From positions 109,366 to 173,365 of IMG/VR virus record IMGVR_UViG_3300033153_013152: a DNA stretch of 64,000 nt. One strand, given 5' to 3'. Position numbers and translations under genes: made by a program. The DNA is from a virus. Of the stretch, positions 46,148 to 56,277 are shown piece after piece (the stretch's first letter is position 1; each line of letters starts with the position of its first letter). A model generated the notes under the pieces. It ran no database searches and was not told where the DNA came from. It saw only the letters and a program-made list of their open reading frames with translations.

Positions 46148-46931
46148 TAACCAACGCATAAGAATTCTTTATGCCCATTTTATTCCTAAATTCCTCTACA
46201 CTAATTCCCCATTTATCAATAAAAATTTGTTGACCATCATTCATTCTTTCTTTTGCAGACATTTTTCTATAAGTACCCGATGAAAAATGATAACATCTTG
46301 AACTACCAAGCAACTTAAAATGTCTACAACCAGACTTATAAGCTCTAGCGGCAAAATCATGATCACACGCATAACCAGGAAAATAATCAAAATCCATACC
46401 GCCAAACTCATTCCAAAAATCTTTAGTAAGACAATTTGGAAAACTATATTGAATTGTATCTATTTTAACATAATTTTTAAGTTCATTTAAATAAAAATTC
46501 AACAACCTATTTTCATCAAAACTATTGGCATCATGCCCACAATAACAAATTGGACATTCAGGATTTCCGGGAAAAGGCTCTATAACTGCATAACCAATAA
46601 CAAATTTTTTTATATTTTCTTTTTCTAATTTTCTAATTTCTTTAACCAATTCAATATCCCAATTTGGAAGCAAATAATGATCTGCATTAGGCAAAAATAC
46701 ATAATCATATTTAGCTTGTTCAACAGCATAATTTAATGCAGGATTACCTTCATTTTTTTTACTTTTTGAATATTTTATCTTTTCTTGCTTCAACCATTCT
46801 TCCGTACCATCAATTGAAGCATTATCATGAACTATAAATTCATATTTTATTTTTGTATTTCTTTTAATACTACCATAAAGAATCTTTAAATAATCTAAAT
46901 CATTATAAGCAACACAACATATACTAATCAT
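46131..46931 (-). CDS. Family 2 glycosyltransferase, 266 aa
   Basis: MISICCVAYNDLDYLKILYG, FIVHDNASIDGTEEWLKQEK and PNADHYLLPNWD (metal site) define a compact GT2. The C-terminal half has FWNEFGGMDFDYFPGYACDH. Similar to the 264-aa enzyme at 51405. Confidence 0.8.
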   Translation of the reverse strand: MISICCVAYNDLDYLKILYGSIKRNTKIKYEFIVHDNASIDGTEEWLKQEKIKYSKSKKNEGNPALNYAVEQAKYDYVFLPNADHYLLPNWDIELVKEIRKLEKENIKKFVIGYAVIEPFPGNPECPICYCGHDANSFDENRLLNFYLNELKNYVKIDTIQYSFPNCLTKDFWNEFGGMDFDYFPGYACDHDFAARAYKSGCRHFKLLGSSRCYHFSSGTYRKMSAKERMNDGQQIFIDKWGISVEEFRNKMGIKNSYALVNDYVF

Positions 46932-47881
46932 AATATGACCTTATAATCTAAATAACCCAATACAGTAGTCTCATACCAATGGCTAAATGGTACATTTCCA
47001 TTTATATATTCATCATAAAAACACTCCATAGCATTAGCGCCAGAAGCTACAGTAATCATGTGTCCACCAGATAAACGAGGATTTATTTCTAATATTTTTA
47101 AATTTCCCTCTTTATCCTCTTTCCATTGAATACAAATTGGACCCCTAAATTTTAACTTATCAATTATCTTTTGTGTTGCATCTATAATTCTATTATCTCT
47201 TAAAGTCCTTCCCTTCAAAGAAACTCCATCCATCGTTTGAATTCTTTCTCTTGGAACTATATATGGAACATATCCACCCTTAGAAACATAACAATCAACC
47301 GTATATTCTTTGCCAGGAAGATCCTCCATAACCAAATAATCTCTATAATTCCAAAATGCATTACAATATTTTGGAATCTCATATTTCGCTATTCTTCGAC
47401 AACCAGTACTTCCTCTGCCTTTTATTGGCTTTAAAAATAAAAAAATATCATCCACATCCCACAAATATGAATCACCAAGAATATGAAATCCAACAGAAAA
47501 TTCTGGTAAATTTTCCCTAACCCACCTATAAAAATCTATCTTATTACAACAAAGCGAAACAGTTTCGAAATCAGAAAGAATAACTTGAGCCTTTGTGTTT
47601 TTTGTAATATTATTTATATCTTCTAATTCTTCTTGTAAAGTTGGAATAATATAATCAATACTCCATTCATCAATCATTTTTAACAAATCTTTTTCATATT
47701 GATTCCTACTTGCAAAAGAAGCCATTGTTCTAAATTCATTAGCAAAAATTTGACCAGATGAATGCGGATCTATATCGGTTGCAAAAAGTCTTAATTGGTC
47801 ATACTTTACCAACAATCTAAGTGCATTAATTCCTGCACCACCACCTGCAGCAGTAACTAAAACATTTTTTACATTTCGCAT
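46928..47881 (-). CDS. ATP-grasp carboligase-like protein, 317 aa
   Basis: Residues 1-100 hold a Rossmann-like pre-ATP domain (VLVTAAGGGAGINALRLLVK). The ATP-grasp core includes FLKPIKGRGSTGCRRI, VMEDLPGKEYTVDCYV and ILEINPRLSGGHM with the metal-binding Glu/Asn. Such enzymes ligate a carboxylate to an amine through an acylphosphate and could decorate a sugar with an amino acid or carboxylic acid. Confidence 0.8.
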   Translation of the reverse strand: MRNVKNVLVTAAGGGAGINALRLLVKYDQLRLFATDIDPHSSGQIFANEFRTMASFASRNQYEKDLLKMIDEWSIDYIIPTLQEELEDINNITKNTKAQVILSDFETVSLCCNKIDFYRWVRENLPEFSVGFHILGDSYLWDVDDIFLFLKPIKGRGSTGCRRIAKYEIPKYCNAFWNYRDYLVMEDLPGKEYTVDCYVSKGGYVPYIVPRERIQTMDGVSLKGRTLRDNRIIDATQKIIDKLKFRGPICIQWKEDKEGNLKILEINPRLSGGHMITVASGANAMECFYDEYINGNVPFSHWYETTVLGYLDYKVIL

Positions 47882-49104
47882 AACGAAAAATACTCCTGCA
47901 ATAATTTTTCTGACAAATCATCATTCACCAATGGTCTTGGAGACTGATGATAAAAATACTCACACCTAATTCTCTTGTCCTTGATATTCAAATCATTAAA
48001 TATTTCTGAACCATAATATGGAGCAAACACAGATAGAGAATATTTGTCTGCATTTATTTCTTTTGCAAAATCTATAGTTTGCCTCAAATCAGCATCAGTT
48101 TCGCCAGGAAATCCAGTCATCAAATAACACGTAACAGGAATATCATTATCAACAAGATTCTTAATTCCTTCTCTCATTTGTTTCTTTGTTTCGCCCTTTT
48201 TAATCATTTTCAAAATTCTATCACTACCACTTTCTACACCAACTCTAGCATTAATACAACCGGATTTTTTCATCATATAACAAACTTCTTTATCTAACCT
48301 ATCCAATCTTACATTACATTCCCACTTAATATTCAATTTTTCAATTTTCTCAAAAAGACTTAATGCTCTTTTCTTATCCAAAACCAAAGTATCATCTAAA
48401 AAATAAAACTCATTCATATTATATTTTACCATATTTTGCTTTATTTCTTCAACAACAAAATCTGGATTACGAAATCTAACTTTCTTTTTCCATATATTAG
48501 AACTAGCACAAAATGTACATTGATACGGACAACCTCTTGAAGTTATTATATAACGCCTATCTAAATATTTTTCTTCTTCTTTTGTCACTCCCCAAATCTT
48601 ATCTTTCTCCGGAAACTTAAAGGCATCTATTGGAATAATATTTCTTAAAGGCCAAAACAAATATTCGCCCTCTTTATAAAAAACATAATTTATTTTTTCC
48701 AACTTATTTCCAATATTGGGTTCTAAAATCGCATGTGGCCCGCCAATAATTTGTACAATATTTTTATCATATTCCGATACTTTCCTAGAAACAATATCAA
48801 TGGCTTTTAAATTAGCAGTATATGCACTATATCCAACAATACAAGGTTCAAACTCTAAAATTTTTCTAGTAGTTTCTTCCCATATTTCATGATCTGAATT
48901 ATCAAAAATTTGCCCATATGTCTCATTACTATTAAAAATATTTTTTAAGGTATTATATTCATTTGGTAAAAAATCTGCATTATATATCCACGTATCATAT
49001 CTATCTTGTAAAGCTGCAGCAGTATAACCCAATCCCAAATTTATAGCATTATAATTCGTACCAAGAAGCCTATAAAAAGGAATATTTACCAATAAAATAC
49101 GCAT
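47869..49104 (-). CDS. Cobalamin-dependent radical SAM enzyme, 411 aa
   Basis: The N-terminal half resembles a B12-binding domain (VGYSAYTANLKAIDIVSRKV, IIGGPHA). The central TSRGCPYQCTFCASSNIWKK contains the CxxxCxxC cluster motif of radical SAM. The C-terminal part is a TIM-barrel-like region with YFLDDTL and ESGSDRILKMIKKGE. It may methylate or rearrange a sugar at an unactivated carbon. It overlaps the ATP-grasp gene by 13 bases. Confidence 0.82.
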   Translation of the reverse strand: MRILLVNIPFYRLLGTNYNAINLGLGYTAAALQDRYDTWIYNADFLPNEYNTLKNIFNSNETYGQIFDNSDHEIWEETTRKILEFEPCIVGYSAYTANLKAIDIVSRKVSEYDKNIVQIIGGPHAILEPNIGNKLEKINYVFYKEGEYLFWPLRNIIPIDAFKFPEKDKIWGVTKEEEKYLDRRYIITSRGCPYQCTFCASSNIWKKKVRFRNPDFVVEEIKQNMVKYNMNEFYFLDDTLVLDKKRALSLFEKIEKLNIKWECNVRLDRLDKEVCYMMKKSGCINARVGVESGSDRILKMIKKGETKKQMREGIKNLVDNDIPVTCYLMTGFPGETDADLRQTIDFAKEINADKYSLSVFAPYYGSEIFNDLNIKDKRIRCEYFYHQSPRPLVNDDLSEKLLQEYFSLCEM

Positions 49105-49106
49105 TA

Positions 49107-49802
49107 TTATGAAATCTTCTTTATAATATATAAATCATGATGTTTGTCTGGACCACCTTCCAATCCAGCATTTGGAACCAACTTTTTCAACTCTATACTA
49201 TTTTCATTAAAACTTTCAGAAAACCATCTTTTGTTATTCCATCCATTATCGCCACTAAATCCCTCATGAGAAACCCAATATCCACCAACTTTCAACAGTG
49301 GAAAAAGTTTCTTAGTAATAGAAATAGAATCATAATATTCTTTTTTGTTATCTTCCGGAACAAATCCTATATGATGAAAAACATAAGTATTAAATATTAA
49401 ATCATATTTTTGAGACAAAATAACATCATCTATATCTGTAGATACATAATATCTATCCTCATCAAATCCTTGCTTCTTCAAATACTCCAAGCCAACAAAT
49501 GAAGTATCAAAACCATAATATTTAATATGTTCCGTTTCATTAATAAAAAATTGAGCATTTCTACCACAACCACAACCAATTTCTAAAACTTTTTCAACTT
49601 TATCAATAAAATCATCACCATAATTATCTACTAAAATTTTTTGCCTAAAATCTGTAGGACCAGGATTTGGAGATCTTAAGGTCCATACCTTATCTGGAGT
49701 ATACTTATTCATAATACATTTATCTCCACCATATCTATTGGGTTCATAATTTTCATTATCATAATCAATTCTTCCCAAATTTTTTAACTTCATTTTAACC
49801 AC
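49107..49802 (-). CDS. SAM-dependent methyltransferase, 231 aa
   Basis: VEKVLEIGCGCGRNAQFFIN is motif I and LIFNTYVFHHIGF follows as in class I methyltransferases. The start is a typical ATG in the middle of a dense operon. Substrate unknown, probably a sugar. Confidence 0.78.
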   Translation of the reverse strand: MVKMKLKNLGRIDYDNENYEPNRYGGDKCIMNKYTPDKVWTLRSPNPGPTDFRQKILVDNYGDDFIDKVEKVLEIGCGCGRNAQFFINETEHIKYYGFDTSFVGLEYLKKQGFDEDRYYVSTDIDDVILSQKYDLIFNTYVFHHIGFVPEDNKKEYYDSISITKKLFPLLKVGGYWVSHEGFSGDNGWNNKRWFSESFNENSIELKKLVPNAGLEGGPDKHHDLYIIKKIS

Positions 49803-49832
49803 TCCTCCTATACAATATTAATAAAAAATTTT

Positions 49833-50675
49833 TTATTTATTTTTCCTATTTCTGAAAAAAAATAATGTACTTCTACAACAATGTTCAAATTCGGAAAATT
49901 CACAACTCATTTTATATAATTTTAATAAATCTGCGACACTAAAATATTCTTTTATATTATTATCTTTTATATAAGATTGTATTAAAATAGTTTCATCAGT
50001 TACATAATCTGGATGAAATCTCATATCATGAACTCCAACCCAACAACCATCTTTTAATAATGAAAAAAACTCATTAATATATCTTTCCGAAAACTCTTTA
50101 CTATGATCAGAATCGACAAAAAGAAAATCAATATCTTTCAATTTTTCCCTATCCATAGTATCAAAAACATTACCATGTTTAACATTAACAAAATCTATAT
50201 TATATTTATTTAAAGATTTTTTTGTATCTATAACATATTCCTCATTTATCTCATGAGTATCAAAATAATCAGGAATTTGACCCAAATCTTTTAAAGATTT
50301 TGAAATAATTGTAGTAGAACAACCCTTACCACTTCCAATCTCCATTATTTTTTTAGGTTTAATTTTCTGTATAAAATTATATAAAAATATTTTTTCTTTT
50401 TCATCTAATTGACCACCTTCATAACAAAATTTATTATCAAAAAGAGAACGATCAAAAAAATTATCAATAACAAATTTAACATTACAACAAATCATATCAT
50501 AATAATATTTTTTTAAATCATCATCAAAAATATCAGTAATAACTAAAATTTGACCATTCTCATCTTCATCTTTTCTAAAATAATAAAGACCTTCCTTTCT
50601 AGAAAAATATTTATCCAAAATTATATAACAATCATCAATATTTGGAATTTTACTCAATCTGACTGCAAAATTCAT
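49833..50675 (-). CDS. Class I SAM methyltransferase, 280 aa
   Basis: PKKIMEIGSGKGCSTTIISK is the SAM-binding loop, followed by HEINEEYV, FLFVDSDHSKEFSERYIN and GCWVGVHDMRF. The last resembles TylF-like or DUF-type transferases. AGGGGCGG before ATG 50675 is a strong ribosome site. Context suggests glycan methylation. Confidence 0.72.
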   Translation of the reverse strand: MNFAVRLSKIPNIDDCYIILDKYFSRKEGLYYFRKDEDENGQILVITDIFDDDLKKYYYDMICCNVKFVIDNFFDRSLFDNKFCYEGGQLDEKEKIFLYNFIQKIKPKKIMEIGSGKGCSTTIISKSLKDLGQIPDYFDTHEINEEYVIDTKKSLNKYNIDFVNVKHGNVFDTMDREKLKDIDFLFVDSDHSKEFSERYINEFFSLLKDGCWVGVHDMRFHPDYVTDETILIQSYIKDNNIKEYFSVADLLKLYKMSCEFSEFEHCCRSTLFFFRNRKNK

Positions 50676-50687
50676 TAAAATCCGCCC

Positions 50688-51404
50688 CTATATTTTTTTA
50701 TAATTAATAAACCCACCCAAATGACCACATAAACTAGTACAATCACCATCTATAAAATTATAAACATATCCTTCTTTTGAAAACTTATTATCAAATAACG
50801 AAGATAACCAAAAACCATCATCATTTTGATCATCAAAAAAAACACAAAAATTATTATTATTAGTCTTCTTAAAATAATTTAATTCTCCTAACATATGTTC
50901 TTTTGTATGTAAACTATCATGACAATAAAAATCATAATCCATATTTTCTACTTTACTTAAAAAATCCAAAGAATCACAACCAGTATATAAATGCCACTTA
51001 TCATATCCACCATAAGGAACATATTTAGCAACATTACTTAAATCATCTGACAATTCAACAGAATCGACTTCTGCAAAATTTTCCATAGCCGCAGAAAGTA
51101 TGAATGAAGTATAAAAACCACCCGACACTCCCGTTTCTAAAATTTTCTTACATTTATAATATCTTATCAAAGAATAAATAACACACGCATTTAAAAAAGT
51201 TCCTGGACCACCTAAAGGAAATAAATCACCCATTTCTTTCATTTTTATATGTCGAAACATTGCCAATTGTAATAACTCAACTTTTTTCCAAATTTCATTA
51301 ACAATATATTTATCAAAAATTTCACTAAACGGAAGATCGAATTGATTACAAACTTCTCTCAATCCAACAATAACAAATCTTTCTACTGGAAAATTTTTAT
51401 ACAT
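50688..51404 (-). CDS. SAM-binding-like protein, 238 aa
   Basis: CKKILETGVSGGFYTSFILS resembles motif I and VDSVELSDD the acidic loop of a class I methyltransferase, with DFYCHDSLHTKEHML and NFCVFFDDQNDDG later. Substrate unknown. It is placed between another methyltransferase and GT2 genes. Confidence 0.65.
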   Translation of the reverse strand: MYKNFPVERFVIVGLREVCNQFDLPFSEIFDKYIVNEIWKKVELLQLAMFRHIKMKEMGDLFPLGGPGTFLNACVIYSLIRYYKCKKILETGVSGGFYTSFILSAAMENFAEVDSVELSDDLSNVAKYVPYGGYDKWHLYTGCDSLDFLSKVENMDYDFYCHDSLHTKEHMLGELNYFKKTNNNNFCVFFDDQNDDGFWLSSLFDNKFSKEGYVYNFIDGDCTSLCGHLGGFINYKKI

Positions 51405-52199
51405 TTATTTTATCCTCACATACAAAGGAATTAATTTAGGATGCCATTGACCTGGATGAATAGCATCTTCATATCCTCTTTTTTTCCATTTATTTATAAA
51501 ATATAAATAAGGTTTTATACTATCTCTATCAACTGATTGTTGTTGATTTGATTTACCCTGTAAATGATAAACAAGAGAATTATTTACCATCCAAAATTGT
51601 CTAACTCCAACATCATAAGCAGTCTGAACTAAATCATCATCAGTACTATATGAATGATAATTAGAATCTACACCACCCATTTTTTCCCACAATTTTCTAT
51701 GCATAAAAAATGGCATACGATAACCACTAACTATTGAATTATCATTATAATTTTCAAAATCATACAACAAATCTTCCTCTCTAAACTCACTCCATTCCAT
51801 ACCATAATTTTTAATAATATGAAATTCTGTATGTCCCTTTATTGGTTCAATACTTCTAGAACAAAGAAGTTGTTTTCCTGGCGGTTTATTCTTTAATGCA
51901 TCCAAAAGAAAAATATCCCAACCAGGCATCAAATACATATCAGTATGAGGCAAATAAAAATAATCACCACTTGCTACTTTTGCACACTCATTAAGCGCAC
52001 AATTTAAACCAACATTATTTCCATCTCCAATCCATTTGACATTTTGTTCTTTAGCCAAACTTTTTGAATTACCATTTCCACCATTATCATAAATAATAAG
52101 TTCTGAATCTAATACAGAATTGGCTTCGAAACCTGGCCAAAAAATACTACTCAAAAGCATTTCCGATTTATACGACGGCAACAATATACTTATCATCAT
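51405..52199 (-). CDS. Family 2 glycosyltransferase, 264 aa
   Basis: MMISILLPSYKSEMLLSSIF, ELIIYDNGGNG and YLPHTDMYLMPGWD form a GT2 catalytic core; the C-terminus ends with a Trp/His-rich segment. It overlaps the paralogue-3 propeller-like gene by four bases. Confidence 0.78.
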   Translation of the reverse strand: MMISILLPSYKSEMLLSSIFWPGFEANSVLDSELIIYDNGGNGNSKSLAKEQNVKWIGDGNNVGLNCALNECAKVASGDYFYLPHTDMYLMPGWDIFLLDALKNKPPGKQLLCSRSIEPIKGHTEFHIIKNYGMEWSEFREEDLLYDFENYNDNSIVSGYRMPFFMHRKLWEKMGGVDSNYHSYSTDDDLVQTAYDVGVRQFWMVNNSLVYHLQGKSNQQQSVDRDSIKPYLYFINKWKKRGYEDAIHPGQWHPKLIPLYVRIK

Positions 52200-53098
52200 A
52201 AATCACCAGGAAATTTATATTCATTATGAGCATAATCTTTTTCTGATAAAACTCTAACTTCTTTAATTTGAGATCTATAAGGTAAATTTATTTTTGCTAC
52301 CAAATTAAATTCATTGTCAAACAACAAAATCCAACTTGGATTATTATCTCTTTTGTTTCTCATGTTCCCATTAGTACTAGCACCAACAATCCAATATTTA
52401 TCACTTTTGGCCAAACCTCTTAAAAAAATATTTTCATTAAAAATTTTACCAAAATCAAAAACAATAGCTTCCTTAATTTTGGTTTTAAAATTCAAATAAT
52501 TTATATTTTGATGATAAGAATTCAATACAAACATTTTACTATCTTCTATATAAATATTATGTATCTTGGAACCCATTTTGTCATATTTTGTTAAATAATT
52601 AAAATCTTTATCATACAAAGAAACAAAACTGGGTTCATCATGATTATGATGAGCAACATAAAATTTATTATCAAATTTAAATATAGAATTTATATGTTCC
52701 AAATCATTTCTAGAATCCATATTTTCTACATCAATAAAATCACTATTCTTGTTATCATAAGAAATAAAAATTCTTTTATCTAGATTTCCAAAACAATCAA
52801 CTTTATCAATACTATTATAATTCGTACTACTAACATATAAAAAATCATCATAAAAAACAATCTGATGAATTCTACCACCTTTGTATGGTTCGAGAATTTC
52901 ATATTCACAATTTTCTTTTATGTAATATAATTTATGCCTATTTGAAACAAATACACTATCTTTATTCCAAGTAGCACCGTAAAACAAACTATTTTTTTGA
53001 TTTTTTAATATTGGTATAATCTTACCATTTCGATATAACAATAAATGAAAAGAGGTTACAATTAAAATAGACGGAATTTCATCAACAACATCGGTCAT
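52196..53098 (-). CDS. Beta-propeller-like protein, paralogue 3, 300 aa
   Basis: Closest to paralogue 1: ATWNKDSVFVSNRHKLY, HHNHDEPSFVSLYDKDF, FLRGLAKSDKYWIVG, SWILLFDNEFNLV and IKEVRVLSEKDYAHNEYKFP. Occurrence next to the triple-domain glycosyltransferase again ties this family to glycan work. Function unknown. Confidence 0.6.
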   Translation of the reverse strand: MTDVVDEIPSILIVTSFHLLLYRNGKIIPILKNQKNSLFYGATWNKDSVFVSNRHKLYYIKENCEYEILEPYKGGRIHQIVFYDDFLYVSSTNYNSIDKVDCFGNLDKRIFISYDNKNSDFIDVENMDSRNDLEHINSIFKFDNKFYVAHHNHDEPSFVSLYDKDFNYLTKYDKMGSKIHNIYIEDSKMFVLNSYHQNINYLNFKTKIKEAIVFDFGKIFNENIFLRGLAKSDKYWIVGASTNGNMRNKRDNNPSWILLFDNEFNLVAKINLPYRSQIKEVRVLSEKDYAHNEYKFPGDL

Positions 53099-56000
53099 TA
53101 TACCTACCTTTATTTTTATTTACCCAATCTTTAACAATTTCTGGACAATCAATATTTACATCAAATTTATATTTTACATTATCCATTTCTTCTCCACCAT
53201 CTTCATAAAGTTTCTTACTCAACTCAAAAACATCATTATCATTTTCTAAATTAGCAAATCTATTTTGGCTTTCTTCTTGATATAATAAACTCCATAACTT
53301 ATCCCATGTTCCAGAATTTCTTAATTGATTAATCTTTTTCTCAATATTGAACCAACTAAAATGCCATACACTAGGAAATGATTCGAAAACCTGATTCATA
53401 ACCTTTGCATATTGTTCTGGAGCATTATTTCTTATCATTTCAAACTTTTGATCATAAAAACCAGTATGAGGAAGCAAATCATATGTCATTACATTTACAT
53501 ACTCACAACCATCTGACATACCCTTTTTCGCATAAACTTTACCAGTTTCTTCATTTACCAATCTTGCATGTTTATTTATTGCATGAGTTATTTCGGGTTT
53601 ATTTCTAGACATTCTCCATTTCCACGAATGTCTTCTTCCTGTTGCATGTTTTTCATCTCCCCATAACTCAATAACTGGAAGATGCAAAATATCAACTTCA
53701 GTAGGAAATCTTTTAGTAATCATTTTTATTTTTTCATAATCTCTTTCATGTACCACTTCATCACAATCTTGTTGCCACAAAAAATCTCCTTCACATAATG
53801 CCCTAGCAAAAGCTTTCTGCATTCCATCAATACCAGGCTCCTCCCAATCAAATGCATTTTGATATAATTTAATTCTATCATCTTTTTGAGACATCTTTTC
53901 TAAAATCTCATAAGTACCATCATCAGATTCGCCATCTAATACAACCACTTCATCACAAAAACCCAACATACTATTTATAGATTCTTCGAATGGAATTCCC
54001 AAATTAAGAGCATTATAAACAGTTGTATATCCAGAAATCGTAGAATAAATTCTTTTAAAAGTATATTCTTCATCTTTTGATAAACAACCTAAATAATTTT
54101 TATCCAAAAATTTAGAACAAGATTGCACTACTTGTGCCGAATCAATTTCATTAATACATGGCATTTCTTTATTGTATTTACATTGATATTTATAACATGC
54201 TTTTTGACACATACCCATTCTATTGGCAGCTTCCAATAAAACAAATTGTGACTCTGATTTATTTTTAATCCAAGGACCAGTAGCAGAAGCGTGACTACTG
54301 CCAAATAACGCAACCAAAGAAACACCCAAAGAGGCAGCAACATGCATAGAAAAAGTATCAATTGATAAATGTAGGGTAGAATTTTTAATAACACCAGCTA
54401 ACTGCTGAAAACTTGTTTTACCCCTCAAATCAACATCAATATTTTCATACTTTGGTTCATCATCTGAACCAACTTGAACAATTTTAACACCAGGATAAAA
54501 ACCTTTTAAATTATTAATAACTTCTTGCCAATCACAATACTTTCTTGCTTCCCATTGTCCCTTTCCAGAACCGGGATGAAATGTCATATATTCACCAGGC
54601 AATTCCTCATTTAAAGAATCATCTAACTTAATAAAATAATTACCCAATTCACATTGACAATGATGTGCATATTGTTCCGCCAACAATCTTTTTCCTTGTC
54701 CTTTTCTTACCCAATTACTAAAATTGAAATGAGTCTCAACATTTGGAGTTAAAACCAAATCAAAAACTTGTTCACAAACATCAACATTCATCATAATTTG
54801 TGACCAAGGTATTACCTTATGAACATCTTCATTATCTAACAAAATCGAAGCATATTCTGGATTAGTTGCAAAATAAATTTTTGAATTATCTGGAAGTTCA
54901 CTTTTTAAACCATTAATAACAGCAGTAGATATAAATACGTCACCAGATGACATTGGCATTGTATATAATACATTATAATCTTCTTCATTATCTATATAAT
55001 TTTTCAAATGTTCTATAGGATTAATGCTTTCTTTTCCAATTTCTACAAATTGTTTTTTTATTGTATCCAAAAATTCTCTTTCAACAATTTGTAAATTAAA
55101 TTTATTTCTTACTTTTTCTGATAAATCATTAGCCCACTCTAATGGTTTCGAATATGATTTAACCATTTTTTTCATACGATGTTTTGCATTATCTTCTATT
55201 ACTTCTGCCCACCTAGAACCTTCAATTAAAATATCATTCCAAACAGATTCGGGGGGAATTGGTTTCATGTCATATTCTACGGCACTAAATTTACCCTCAT
55301 TAAGAAAATCCAAATGACCACTCCAATTAGTTGCAATAATTGGCAAACCACAAGATGCAGCTTCAAGCAATGGAAGCCCAAAACCTTCACCATGCGTAAA
55401 AGATAAAAATGCTTTAATTTTTGGATGGTTATAAAGCATTGACATCTCTTCATCAGAAAGATGAGCATGAATTAAATAAATTGGAGGAACTTCATTATCA
55501 GGATATAAAGATTTAATTTGCCTTAAGGAATTCATACATGAATCATAATCTGGAACAGAATTTCTGCCTCTATTAGTTTTTATTACCAAACCAACATCTT
55601 TCCTACCTCTAAATGTTTCAATAAAATATTTAACCATAAGAGAAATATTTTTTCTATCTTCTCCAAATCCACCTTTTCCCCACTGTCCAACAGTAAAAAA
55701 ATTAAAATCTGGTTCAAAATCAAATTTTTTAATTAATGAATGATTTTGTAAATCATTAATTTTTCTAAATATATCAGTATTTACACCTTCATGACAAACA
55801 ACTATTGGTTTATTTAATTTTAATTCACCAGTTTCTCCAGTTTTTTCATTTCTCCAATCTACAACAGTATCAATAAAACTTTTTTTGCTATGCTCAGAAG
55901 GAACGACAATTAGATCCATTTCATTACTTTTTTGAATCCAAACATGAGAAACTCTATCCGTTTCTATTCCGGCAGTAATTCCTACATTAAATTTTGCCTT

Positions 56001-56277
56001 TCTTTCCCATTCATTTGGAATAGATACGTGAAATAAAATATCCCAATCTTCTTGATTGTTCTTTTTGGCAACTTCTCTTTTTACAAGCATAGAAACCATT
56101 TCTTGTTTCTGTTCATCTGGAAGTTCTATATAACTACAATTACCCCAATTAATACTTTCAAGATGAATATCAAAAATTTCTTCTTGTTTTAATGCTTCCA
56201 ATAATTGTCTTGAATGCCTACCATATCCGAGATTGAGTTAGAACAGGACCTATAAATAATGTCTTAAGTTTTTTCAC
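53082..56277 (-). CDS. Triple-domain glycosyltransferase (GT4 + GT9 + GT2), read through a CGGA +1 frameshift, 1064 aa
   Basis: GTG 56277 lies in the TAGTG overlap with the upstream stop. Frame 0 reads VKKLKTLFIGPVLTQS, then CGG at codon 17 and a stop soon after. Skipping the C gives TQSGYGRHSRQLLEALKQEE, the GT4 acceptor-loop motif, and the rest is a 1064-aa protein. Domains: GT4-like (about 1-400, with FTHGEGFGLPLLEAASCGLP), GT9 heptosyltransferase-like (about 420-710, with HPGSGKGQWEARKY and SIDTFSMHVAASLGV) and GT2-like (about 720-1064, with DEVVVLDGESDDGTYEI and WQQDCDEV). It probably adds several sugars, heptose included, to one chain. Confidence 0.87.
56226..56229 (-). other. CGGA recoding site in the triple-domain glycosyltransferase
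   Basis: In-frame TCT CGG ATA, followed by TGG TAG. Skipping the C reads QS-G-YGRHSR, the GT4 substrate loop; without it only an 18-codon peptide is made. Confidence 0.83.
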
